Shown in pieces: positions 9,169-17,865 of a stretch of 64,000 bases of DNA (positions are counted from its first letter, which is position 1; every line of letters starts with the position of its first letter). The translations under genes were made by a program, and so were the position numbers. The DNA is from Phytophthora colocasiae. Its lineage: Eukaryota; Oomycota; Peronosporomycetes; Peronosporales; Peronosporaceae. The stretch is taken from contig JAGKQI010000045.1 of NCBI GenBank assembly GCA_018806915.1, positions 992,001 through 1,056,000 on the forward strand, in the 5' to 3' direction. The notes under the pieces are model-generated. The model saw nothing but the letters and a program-made list of their open reading frames with translations. It had not been told where the DNA came from and made no database searches.

Positions 9169-9852
9169 ATGGACGAAAGCAAGTCAGCACTAGCGTTCAT
9201 CTTGAACCCGGATTCGCTTCATACGCCCTCACACGGCAGCAGTAGCGCCTCGGTGTCTCCCAGTATGTCCCCACTTCGCAAGACGGACATGGGGATGGCT
9301 GACTCGGACAACGACGACTCGGATGTGAGCGAAGACGCCGCGCGCATCTCTGGCCTCCACATCGGCGGTCGCAGCCTTCTCTCGGGCAACGCCATCATGG
9401 AGAAGCGCGTGGAGCAGCTACTGGCCAGCGGCAACCACCACGGCAAAATGCGCGTGAGGAAGTCCTCCATCTGTGCCCAGGAGGAATGTCCGCGCGCCGC
9501 GGTTTCTCGGGGCCGCTGCGTGCGCCACGGCGGCGGCTCGCGCTGCACGTACCCGAACTGCACTCATGGCGCTCGTCTGTACAACCGCTGCTTTCACCAC
9601 GGCGGTTGCAAGCTGTGCAAGATCACTGGATGTACCAGCAAGGCCAAGCGCTACGGCTATTGCTGGTCGCACGGCGGCGGCCACATTTGCGACGCGCCTG
9701 GTTGCTCTAAAGTGGCGGCACCTGGCGGCTTCTGTTGGGCTCATGGCGGCGGCAACCGCTGCAAGATGGACGGATGCAACCGTCGGTCCTACCAGAAGCA
9801 CAACTACTTCTGCAAACAGCACAGCGCGACGCAGAGTGGCAAAATTCCGTGA
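9169..9852 (+). CDS. Cys/His tandem-repeat protein (WRKY19-like zinc-knuckle family), copy 2
   Basis: 227 aa from the ATG at 9169. The frame is open back to 8902, but 9169 gives MDESKSALAFILNP, aligning with the N-terminal motif of the copy at 6205, so I use it. Five C-x4-C-x9-C-x2-H units lie in the second half (first CAQEECPRAAVSRGRCVRH, third CTSKAKRYGYCWSH, last with an 11-residue spacer), joined by HGGGxxC linkers in the same order as in copy 1. The middle, Ser/Asp-rich segment (DSDNDDSDVSEDAA) is unique to this copy. The two genes are direct paralogs in the same orientation, about 2.25 kb apart. Confidence 0.85.
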   Translation: MDESKSALAFILNPDSLHTPSHGSSSASVSPSMSPLRKTDMGMADSDNDDSDVSEDAARISGLHIGGRSLLSGNAIMEKRVEQLLASGNHHGKMRVRKSSICAQEECPRAAVSRGRCVRHGGGSRCTYPNCTHGARLYNRCFHHGGCKLCKITGCTSKAKRYGYCWSHGGGHICDAPGCSKVAAPGGFCWAHGGGNRCKMDGCNRRSYQKHNYFCKQHSATQSGKIP

Positions 9853-10718
9853 AGAGGGCTGCATCCAGACCATTTTTTTATGAGAGCAGCAGTCTGCAGC
9901 ATACATGTTGGTTGTTAAGAGATTAAGTTATTAATTACAATTCATTCCGCTAAAGTTTTGTTTGATGATATCCTCCGAGTTCCAGGCACATGTACATGTA
10001 CGTATGTGCCTAGGTATGTTCCAGTAATTTGGTGTTGAACATCCCGATGTTGCAGTGAACTTGATTTCTGAAGCTTCAGATTGTACAATCGCACCGGAAA
10101 ACCATCCTGTTGTGGAAGGATTCCGGTTGCAGCACACTGGATGCAATGGTTAGTATGATTGAGGTGATGGAGTGAAGGCTGTGATTGAGGCCGTGGTCAT
10201 AGAGAGGTGTAAGACAATGAAGTCTGACTGTTGCTCTAACTCTCCGCTGCTATAGGTAGCCTGCAGTGACCATCGGGGCCAAAAGGGGTTTCCCGCTTGG
10301 TGCGTTCCCCTTAGTGAACACAACCCCACTGACAAATATATTCCTCACTTTGCCAAACACCTGACACTACACTGTACTAAACTGCCTATCAGCCCTTTCC
10401 CGACACACATTCTGGAAGAAAAGCTCGTCGCCGTGCGCCGCTACACTGCCTGATCTTGAAGAATACATGTACCATGGTACCGCAGGATGCGTACAAGTAC
10501 ATGAACTGTAGATAAAAGAAAGCAGCTCTTGCTCACCAACGTTGCTGCCAGCGTACATTTGTCACGTAGAAGTAAAATTTGAGCGGTCATTGAACCCTTT
10601 CGTTGACACTCCGAGGTAGTGGCATTTTGAATTGGACACTTGTGTCCACACTGACCAATACAGGGGGTCCACAAGGCCTCCGGTTTTGTTCTGGATTTTT
10701 AGTGCCAAAACTGGGGGA

Positions 10719-10743
10719 CCAAATCACATTAAATGTGATTTGG
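10719..10743. repeat. Inverted repeat, 11-bp arms
   Basis: CCAAATCACAT and ATGTGATTTGG flank a 3-nt centre. A second perfect inverted repeat begins 3 nt downstream. Confidence 0.75.
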
Positions 10744-10746
10744 TTC

Positions 10747-10771
10747 CCGACGCGTAAATTTTACGCGTCGG
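10747..10771. repeat. Perfect inverted repeat, 12-bp arms
   Basis: CCGACGCGTAAA and TTTACGCGTCGG are separated by 1 nt. A further copy of the outer word CCGACGCG follows at about 10775. Three adjacent hairpins suggest a MITE or a structured RNA element. Confidence 0.75.
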
Positions 10772-10976
10772 AATCCGACGCGAAAAATTACAATGAGAAT
10801 CGCACCTAATGGAGTGGCCAATCGGATTCGAGAACCTGTTATATCGGATTTGGATTCCCTTACAACCCGATCATATCTACTTTCACGGGTAAATTACGTT
10901 GTCAAAATAGGGTCTACATTCTCCCCCCAACTTCATCCACCCACAGCAAAAATATATCCAATCGCCGACTTTCACC

Positions 10977-12743
10977 ATGACGTCGTCTACAGTCGACGAA
11001 CCGGAATCCTCCCAGCGTTTGTCAATGGACTCGCTGCAGATCGACCGGTTTTCACTCGACGACGATGACACCGTCGGGTGGCAATCCAAACCACGGGACG
11101 AAAGTCATCTGTTGGAATCCAAAGAGGATGAAGATGCGGTACCATCGTTCCACGAGGAGGCGTGGGCCATCTGGAGCATGGGCTGGCAAGTAAGCGTCAC
11201 GACCTTCTGTCGCATTTCGCTAAGTACCATTTCCACTGCCTTTTTAGGCAGATTGGGCTCTAGGGAGCTAGCGGCTAGTGCGTTGGCCAATGTGTGGACG
11301 GGTGGCGTTCAGATCCTCATCTTTGGCTTCGCAGTGTCAGTCTGTACATTATGTGGTCAAGCTTATGGTGCTAAGAATTACCGTCTTGTGGGCGTGTGGC
11401 TGCAACTAGCACTGATTTTCCTTATGCTGCTGGCTGTGCCGGTCATGGTCTCCTTTTTCTATGTGGACAAGATCTTAAGCGTCGTGACGGATGATCGGGA
11501 GATTCTGGCACTGGCAGATACGTACGCGAGGCTTCTGGCGCCAAGTGTGCTCCCTCAAGCTATTTACTGTGCGTTGAGGCAGTATTTGCAGGCTCAGGAG
11601 ATCGTTCGACCTGCTACAATCATTAGTATTGCAAGTGTGGCGGTGTCACTGGGCTCTAACTACGTTTTTATCTACGGTTGTGGACCCATTCCTGGACTTG
11701 GATTTATTGGTGCTCCTATTGCACAGAGCGTGTCGTCTATTTTCCAGCCGACAGCTTTGGTAGCCTACGCGTTCTGGTACAAGGGCTACCACAAGAAGAC
11801 GTGGTTTGGCTTTGATCTTCGCGCGTGTTTGCAATGGGAACGCATGCGCACGTTCGCGTTCCTTTCAGCTGGGATGACGGTCAATCTCGCGCTGGATGAG
11901 TGGGTCTATAACGTCATTTCAGCGTTGGCAGGATCACTTGGAGCGTGGAATCTGGCAGCGAACAGCATCCTCTTCAATTTGTGGGGACTCATTTTCGGCG
12001 TTTATTGGGGCTTTGGCTTGCCCACTCAAGTGCGAGTGGCGAATTTCCTGGGTGCGAACCGGCCTGTGGCTGCTACACGCACGCTTCAAGTTGGTTTTGT
12101 GCTGGGTGGACTGACGGCTTTTGTATCGGCTCTACTTGTGTACGCCTTCCGAGAAGCCCTGGCTCGCTTTTTCACCCACGACCCTACTGTAGTTTCGGCC
12201 ATTACCAGTACGATGCCGATCTTCTGCACTGCTGTCTTTGTCTCCGGTCTGCACGTGATCATGTCGGCTGTGGTGGAGGCCATGTCACTCGCTACTACAC
12301 TGGTGATAATTACAACGATCGGATCCTGGGTTGTCATGCTGCCTGCTTCTTACCTCATGGGTCTACAATGGGGAGGTGGACTCCACGGTCTTTGGTTTGG
12401 AAGTCTTCTAGGTGAGACTGTCAAGTTCACTCTAATGGCGTTAGCTCTATGGCACATTGACTGGCGCGAGATGGCTCGCCGCGCTGTGATTCAATCGGAA
12501 GGTGACGTGTTGACCGAAGAAGAACTGGAGGAGGATATCCTCTTGAGGTCTGAGCTTGTGTTGCCTTCGACGCCTACAATGGCTGGCACAACACCGGTTC
12601 TCGCGATTTTGTCGACACCCCCACGAGTGCATCATCACCACCATCACCATGGACTTACGACTGATGGAGACAAGAGGAATCTACTGCGCAGCAATTCCTA
12701 CGGCTCGGTGAACGCACCTCACAACCTCAATCGTGAGCAGTAG
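10977..12743 (+). CDS. MATE-family multidrug/toxic compound extrusion transporter, copy 1
   Basis: 588 aa, intronless. About 12 hydrophobic segments lie between residues 60 and 510, after a roughly 55-residue acidic cytoplasmic N-terminus. Family features include the GQAYGAKNY segment near residue 126, LRQYLQAQ near 203, DEWVYNVISALAGSLG near 306, QVRVANFLGANRP near 350 and a second-half VSGLHVIMSAVVEA helix. MATE proteins are proton- or sodium-coupled antiporters that export organic cations and secondary metabolites from the cell or into vacuoles; the substrate here is unknown. It is a tandem duplicate of the next gene. The C-terminal tail has a run of seven histidines not present as a run in the paralog. 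Confidence 0.93.
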   Translation: MTSSTVDEPESSQRLSMDSLQIDRFSLDDDDTVGWQSKPRDESHLLESKEDEDAVPSFHEEAWAIWSMGWQVSVTTFCRISLSTISTAFLGRLGSRELAASALANVWTGGVQILIFGFAVSVCTLCGQAYGAKNYRLVGVWLQLALIFLMLLAVPVMVSFFYVDKILSVVTDDREILALADTYARLLAPSVLPQAIYCALRQYLQAQEIVRPATIISIASVAVSLGSNYVFIYGCGPIPGLGFIGAPIAQSVSSIFQPTALVAYAFWYKGYHKKTWFGFDLRACLQWERMRTFAFLSAGMTVNLALDEWVYNVISALAGSLGAWNLAANSILFNLWGLIFGVYWGFGLPTQVRVANFLGANRPVAATRTLQVGFVLGGLTAFVSALLVYAFREALARFFTHDPTVVSAITSTMPIFCTAVFVSGLHVIMSAVVEAMSLATTLVIITTIGSWVVMLPASYLMGLQWGGGLHGLWFGSLLGETVKFTLMALALWHIDWREMARRAVIQSEGDVLTEEELEEDILLRSELVLPSTPTMAGTTPVLAILSTPPRVHHHHHHHGLTTDGDKRNLLRSNSYGSVNAPHNLNREQ

Positions 12744-13206
12744 CGCTAACAAAGTTGACGGATAAGGTTACACAATATAACGTCTAATGCATTTTTCTTT
12801 AGTTTGAGTCAAGACTCGATGGTCAATCAAGCTTGAAACTGCAGAACAACTTCAACTTACCATTACGAAAATCCTTTCATCTCCTAAAGACACATGATAA
12901 TGCCGCAAGTTACCTACAGATCCACTATCCAATGATCTATGGATGCTAACATCTCCTTCGAGTGTAGTGCGTGCTCTGTTGACACAGCATATCTATCAAA
13001 CGACAAATGCGATCGACAGGTTTAGCTCTACGAATCGAGAGCGTGTCTACGCCCACGTCACACGCTGTAGCCGCACGTTTCTTATCCAAGAAGTAGTTTC
13101 CGTTCCTTCGAGTATTGATAGAAAGCGAGCGAAACCACTTTCCACGATCACGAAGTTTCTCTAGCTCACATGGGCATTTCCCCACCTTTGGAGATTTCTT
13201 TCGACA
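12744..13206. other. Intergenic spacer between the tandem MATE genes
   Basis: 463 bp. Short frames are open on both strands at 12943-13248 but carry no domain. Presumably the 3' region of the first and the promoter of the second transporter gene. Confidence 0.4.
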
Positions 13207-14934
13207 ATGACAGTGCCGGCCCCGAAAACGTCGAAAGTCGTCTTGCAAGTGGATCCTCAGGACTTGCCCGGTTCATGGTTAAAGCTCCAGAGTGCGGATG
13301 AAAAGACTTCGCTCCTGGTTAACGGGAACTTCTCCTTGATGAAGGAGGAGGAGGCGGAAGAGCCGCTGCCTACGTTTAACGAGGAATCGTGTGCGATCTG
13401 GAACATGGGCTGGCTGGTTAGTGTGACGACGTTCTGTCGGATCTCTCTTACGACCATCTCAACTGCTTTCCTGGGTCATTTGGGGTCGAAAGAGCTTGCT
13501 GCCAGCGCGTTGGCGAGTGTTTGGACCAATGGAGTGCAGATGCTCATCTTCGGGTTCGCCATTTCGGTCTGCACGCTCTGTGGCCAAGCGTACGGGGCTA
13601 AGAACTACGCTCTTGTCGGCGTGTGGCTCCAATTGGCTCTGATCTTTATCACCTTGCTATCTATCCCAGTGATGATCTCGTTCTTTTACGTGGATATCGT
13701 TCTGAGGTTGGTGACTGATGATCTAGAAGTACTGATGCTCGCAGACAGATATGCTCGCTACTTGTCCCCCATTGTTCTACCCCAGGCGATTTACTGTGCT
13801 CTTCGACAATATCTTCAGTCACAAGGGATCATGGAACCTCCTGCAGTTATCGGTGTTGCTAGTGTGGGATTATCTCTAATTACCAATTACATCTTCATCT
13901 ACGGTTGTGGTCCGTTTCCGGCGCTGGGCTTTATCGGAGCACCCATCGCGCAGAGCGTGTCCTCAATCTTTCAGCCGGTGGCACTTGTCGTCTATGGTTT
14001 CTGGTACAAAGGCTACCACCGGAAAACGTGGACTGGCTTTGATCTTGCTGAGTGCATGCAATGGGAACGTGTCCGAGCTTTCGCTTCTCTGTCGGTAGGA
14101 ATGACGATCAACCAGGCATTGGACGAGTGGGTGTACAACGTCATCTCTGCGTTGGCAGGATCGCTCGGCTCCGTTAAGTTAGCATCGAACAGCGTCCTGT
14201 TCAGCCTTTGGGGTCTTACATTTGGTATTTACTGGGGGTTTGGCTTGCCCATGCAGGTACGCTCAGCCAATTTCCTAGGGGCAAACCGTCCAGCGGCTGC
14301 CAAACAGACACTATACGTGAGTACGCTACTTGGAGGAATCACGACGTTCGTGTGCGCGCTACTGACGTACATGTTCCGAGCACCTATCATCGGATTCTTT
14401 ACGGAGGATCCAGTCGTGGCTGCGGATATCAACAGTTCAATGCCGATCTTCTGCTTCGCCGTGTTCCTGTCTGGACTACACATCATCATGTCTGCCGTTG
14501 TGGAGGCCATGTCGTTAGCAGCGACACTAGTAGCCATCACAACTGCTGGATCGTGGCTCACAATGTTGCCAATGTCCTATTTGCTGGGGATCTCATGGAA
14601 CTGGGGACTGCACGGACTGTGGTGGGGAGCGGTTTGCGGCGAGACCGTCAAGTTTGGGCTCATGGTGTTCGTGCTGTGGCGCATCGACTGGCGCGAAATG
14701 GCTCGACGTGCTGTACGACAGTCCGAACGTGCTGTACCACCAACACCCGACGTGAAGCCATCCAGCCCGACACCAGTACGCACACTCTTCTCCGCGGCGT
14801 CACAGCGCGTGCATCACGTACCTCATGACGGAACACCTACAAGGTTCGGCCTTCGGAGGATGAACTCATACGGCTCAACCAGTAGCACCCATACCAGTCC
14901 TGTACCGATCCACGCAATAGCAATTTCCCCATGA
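13207..14934 (+). CDS. MATE-family transporter, copy 2
   Basis: 575 aa, intronless. It aligns end to end with the gene at 10977 (for example VTTFCRISL, FGFAISVCTLCGQAYGAKNY, LPQAIYCALRQYLQSQ, DEWVYNVISALAGSLG, REMARRAV), so the pair is a tandem duplication. Differences concentrate in the N-terminal 50 residues and the cytoplasmic tail after about residue 500, where copy 1 has seven histidines and this copy has RVHHVPHDG. The same shared ending, near MNSYGS, is kept in both tails, hinting at a conserved C-terminal signal. Export of small organic compounds is the family role; substrates are unknown. Confidence 0.93.
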   Translation: MTVPAPKTSKVVLQVDPQDLPGSWLKLQSADEKTSLLVNGNFSLMKEEEAEEPLPTFNEESCAIWNMGWLVSVTTFCRISLTTISTAFLGHLGSKELAASALASVWTNGVQMLIFGFAISVCTLCGQAYGAKNYALVGVWLQLALIFITLLSIPVMISFFYVDIVLRLVTDDLEVLMLADRYARYLSPIVLPQAIYCALRQYLQSQGIMEPPAVIGVASVGLSLITNYIFIYGCGPFPALGFIGAPIAQSVSSIFQPVALVVYGFWYKGYHRKTWTGFDLAECMQWERVRAFASLSVGMTINQALDEWVYNVISALAGSLGSVKLASNSVLFSLWGLTFGIYWGFGLPMQVRSANFLGANRPAAAKQTLYVSTLLGGITTFVCALLTYMFRAPIIGFFTEDPVVAADINSSMPIFCFAVFLSGLHIIMSAVVEAMSLAATLVAITTAGSWLTMLPMSYLLGISWNWGLHGLWWGAVCGETVKFGLMVFVLWRIDWREMARRAVRQSERAVPPTPDVKPSSPTPVRTLFSAASQRVHHVPHDGTPTRFGLRRMNSYGSTSSTHTSPVPIHAIAISP

Positions 14935-15685
14935 ACGAGGACAATAACATACTACTTCAGTACCAGAAAACAAGTTGAAAGAAGACTTTTACTGAGCACA
15001 TTGAGCACTTCAACTTAGTTTTAAAAAACGTTTCGACCGTTGCGCTTAAGTCAAAAGCTAATAACGCACCACTCACCGGTTAACTTGATGCGTTTGTACA
15101 ATGAGCATGTGCTTTCAACTACTTGTTGTTGTTGTTGTTGCCAATCGCTGATACCAAAAGTGCATGTTGAAGTGGTCTTCATTTCATGTGTACCACGCAA
15201 CCTTAAGCTGATCTATGTCGTGTGTACCACACAAATTTAAAGGTGTACTGTTCAAAGTCAATTTTGTGCCTTCACGGTACCGCTTCATGGAAAGATCTCC
15301 TCGAACAAGTTCAACCTAATCGCGCCGCATGAATACATGTACCTTCAATAACAAATAATGATCATTTTCTTTTCTTTACTATAACCGTGTACAAATCAAA
15401 TTAAAAACGAATACTTGTCAAAATATATATTTCGAAGCATATCTGCACAGAAAACCGCAGCAAATAACCCCGCGACCCTTCATTCCCCAAACTGCCGCCC
15501 CACATTAGCATTCGCCGCACGGAGACCAGACCCTGCTCACCCGCTACTTTTCCGCCCAAGCAAAGTAGTGCGATACTCTTCTACTACGTCTGCACTGCTG
15601 CCCTCCAAGTTGCAGCGTCCAATTCGCTCTCTAGGCTTCAGGACAGCTCTTTGAACAGCAGCAATCAAAAGATCTCGGTGTAATC
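14935..15685. other. Intergenic region with a (TTG)n microsatellite
   Basis: 750 bp, AT-richer than the flanks, with a short (TTG) run at about 15123-15140. No gene is supported. The right end probably contains the promoter of the chromo-barrel gene. Confidence 0.4.
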
Positions 15686-17680
15686 ATGTACGTTACTCGG
15701 AGACTACTACGTTCTACCTTGCCACTGGAGTCTGAGAAGGAAAAGGAGACGTCGTTCCTTCCCTCTACCTCAAGAAGACGCGCTGCTGTGCGTGCCTGTG
15801 CCAAAATCGACGAAATTGCTGATGTTTCGGGTCCAGTAGCTCGTAGTAAAGCAGTAAAAACGTCGGAGAATGCAGGGGACGAGAAGAACAAAAGGAACCA
15901 CCAAAAGAAGATGAAGAAGAAGGAAGAGAAGCAGAAGAAGAAGAAGGAAGAAGCTCCAGCATTGGACGTTTCTAGTCTCCATGGTTACCAACTTATGGTG
16001 GATGTTCATTACCGAGGAGAACAGTACACAGAAGCTAGAATTCTGGACTTGGATCCGGAGAAACAACTGCTATTTGTGCACTACATGGGCTGGAACTCTA
16101 GATTCGATGCCTGGGTACCAGCCGAGGAACTGGCAGCTCATGGCAGCCACACAAATGTAGCCAAGAAGAAGGATGTGAGCTGGGATGGAGACACACCGCT
16201 GTTCATCACAGAGGAAGAGCTGGTTGTTCACCGCCAGGGCGGAAAGATCAAGCCTAGAAAGGCAATGAAGAAACGAACGGTGTTATCTCCGAAAGCTCAA
16301 AAGGCTGCAAGGAAAGCACTGCAAAGTGTTAACACTGAGGTGGAGGAGCAAGAAGCACAACCTGTTAAACGTGTTGGTCGGAAAAGCCCAAAATCCTCCA
16401 AGAAACATACGACCAAGTCTCCACGAGCTGGCAAAAAAACACCAAAGACAACAGCATCCCCTGCTCGACGAACTCCAAGACGCGTCCAAGTTGCAGTGGG
16501 TACTACTGATGAGGACAGCGAACGCCAGAACGACAGTGAGGCTGCCGATTTGGTGCTGGACGTTGAGATTGAAGGACATGAAGCATCGAATGATGATCCC
16601 GAGGAGGAAGGTGCTGAAAGAGAGGAAGAGGAGTTCGAGGAGGCAGCTTCAAGCCGAAAATCACGCAAAAATCAGAGAAAGGCGAGTCCAGGGGGATCCA
16701 AGCGAAAGCGAGACTTGAGTCACGATGAAGAGGAAGAAAGCGACGCAAGGAAACGTTCTCCTGTGAACAAGAAGAAACCGAAGAACATGCCCTCAACTCC
16801 TGCGAAGACGGCCCCATTGCCACCTCGTTCAGGTCGTGGGGGATTGGGCAGCGCTACTAGGGAAAAACTGGCAGCGATTTTCCGGCAACGTATACAGGAG
16901 AGAGAGCAGTTGCAGCAGCTGAATGGCAGCCAGACCAGCTTCCAACAGACATTGCAGGACCCCGCAGTTGAACCTTCCGCTGCTCATACAATGAGTAATG
17001 CTGCTGAGGAGACTGAAGCCAAGAACATCGCGATGGTCAACCCGGAAGTTGCAGCAGCAGAGGAGTACCAGCGGCAGCTACAGCAGTACTATTACCACCA
17101 ACAGTTGATGTTGGCAAACAGTTTGCACATGAACGCGAAAGCAAGTGAAGATCCGAGCACTTTCCCTCTCCAGGGAGGCATTATGGACCCACGGATAATC
17201 CAGGAGCGACTGACTGCACTGGAGGAACGTCGTCGACAGCAAGCCCACGTTCAAGCCTACTACCAGCAGCTCATGCTCACTCGGGAACGGAATGTGCGGG
17301 CGTTAGCAGCTAATCAAGCGTTCATGGCTGCTAGCGCTGCTGTTTGGGAGCAGCAACTGAAGGAGACGCAGAGTGAGGACGGCACGTCGTCAGTCGCGAG
17401 CTGGAAGGACGTGAAGGATGCAGACGCTTCGGAAACGTCCAAAACGGACAAAACTACAGCAGCTCCAAGCTCCGAAGCCGACGAAAGCAGCAAAAGCGAC
17501 AGTGAAAGTGTCAAGGAGAGCGAAATGAGCGCCTCAGCAGCAGTGACATCTCCTGATACAGTGGAAAAGACAGCAGAACGGTGTACATCCGCCAAAACTT
17601 CACCAACCAAGAGCGTATCGGACAAATGCGACCCAGAAGATCCACCAACGCAAGGTGTTCTTTATGAATTCGTGCTGTAG
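15686..17680 (+). CDS. Chromo-barrel (Tudor-knot) domain nuclear protein
   Basis: 664 aa. Residues about 98-150 form a chromo-barrel domain of the MRG15/MSL3/Esa1 type: VDVHYRGEQYTEARILDLD, then LLFVHYMGWNSRFDAWV with the aromatic residues expected for methyl-lysine or nucleic-acid binding. Around it are long Lys-rich and Glu/Ser-rich stretches (residues 65-95, 175-375) that look like nuclear localisation and disordered regions. The second half is Gln/Tyr-rich helix (about 400-560) and a Ser/Lys tail. No MRG or MYST catalytic domain is seen, so it is not MRG15 or a HAT itself; it may be a subunit of a histone acetyltransferase or related complex. The start could also be a later Met; 15686 is the first ATG. 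Confidence 0.75.
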   Translation: MYVTRRLLRSTLPLESEKEKETSFLPSTSRRRAAVRACAKIDEIADVSGPVARSKAVKTSENAGDEKNKRNHQKKMKKKEEKQKKKKEEAPALDVSSLHGYQLMVDVHYRGEQYTEARILDLDPEKQLLFVHYMGWNSRFDAWVPAEELAAHGSHTNVAKKKDVSWDGDTPLFITEEELVVHRQGGKIKPRKAMKKRTVLSPKAQKAARKALQSVNTEVEEQEAQPVKRVGRKSPKSSKKHTTKSPRAGKKTPKTTASPARRTPRRVQVAVGTTDEDSERQNDSEAADLVLDVEIEGHEASNDDPEEEGAEREEEEFEEAASSRKSRKNQRKASPGGSKRKRDLSHDEEEESDARKRSPVNKKKPKNMPSTPAKTAPLPPRSGRGGLGSATREKLAAIFRQRIQEREQLQQLNGSQTSFQQTLQDPAVEPSAAHTMSNAAEETEAKNIAMVNPEVAAAEEYQRQLQQYYYHQQLMLANSLHMNAKASEDPSTFPLQGGIMDPRIIQERLTALEERRRQQAHVQAYYQQLMLTRERNVRALAANQAFMAASAAVWEQQLKETQSEDGTSSVASWKDVKDADASETSKTDKTTAAPSSEADESSKSDSESVKESEMSASAAVTSPDTVEKTAERCTSAKTSPTKSVSDKCDPEDPPTQGVLYEFVL

Positions 17681-17865
17681 GAACTCTAGCTAGTTACATG
17701 AATGTATCGGTATCTTTTGCTAAAAAAATACTACTTGTACCACTTCAATGTAGCCATGTACCACTTTTATCTCATTGGTCAAGAAGTTTGACTCGTCTTC
17801 GCGTTCTAAGAATACAGTAAATAGCTGCATTTTACGCGCCAAATTGGTTTAAGAGACTAGGCGCC

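Larger units (their letters stand above)
9853..10976. other. Intergenic region with clustered hairpins near 10675-10775
   Basis: About 1.1 kb without a supported gene. It contains two perfect inverted repeats listed separately and an imperfect one (CCGGTTTTG ... CAAAACTGG, about 10680-10713). The last 100 bp is the likely promoter of the first MATE gene. Confidence 0.4.
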
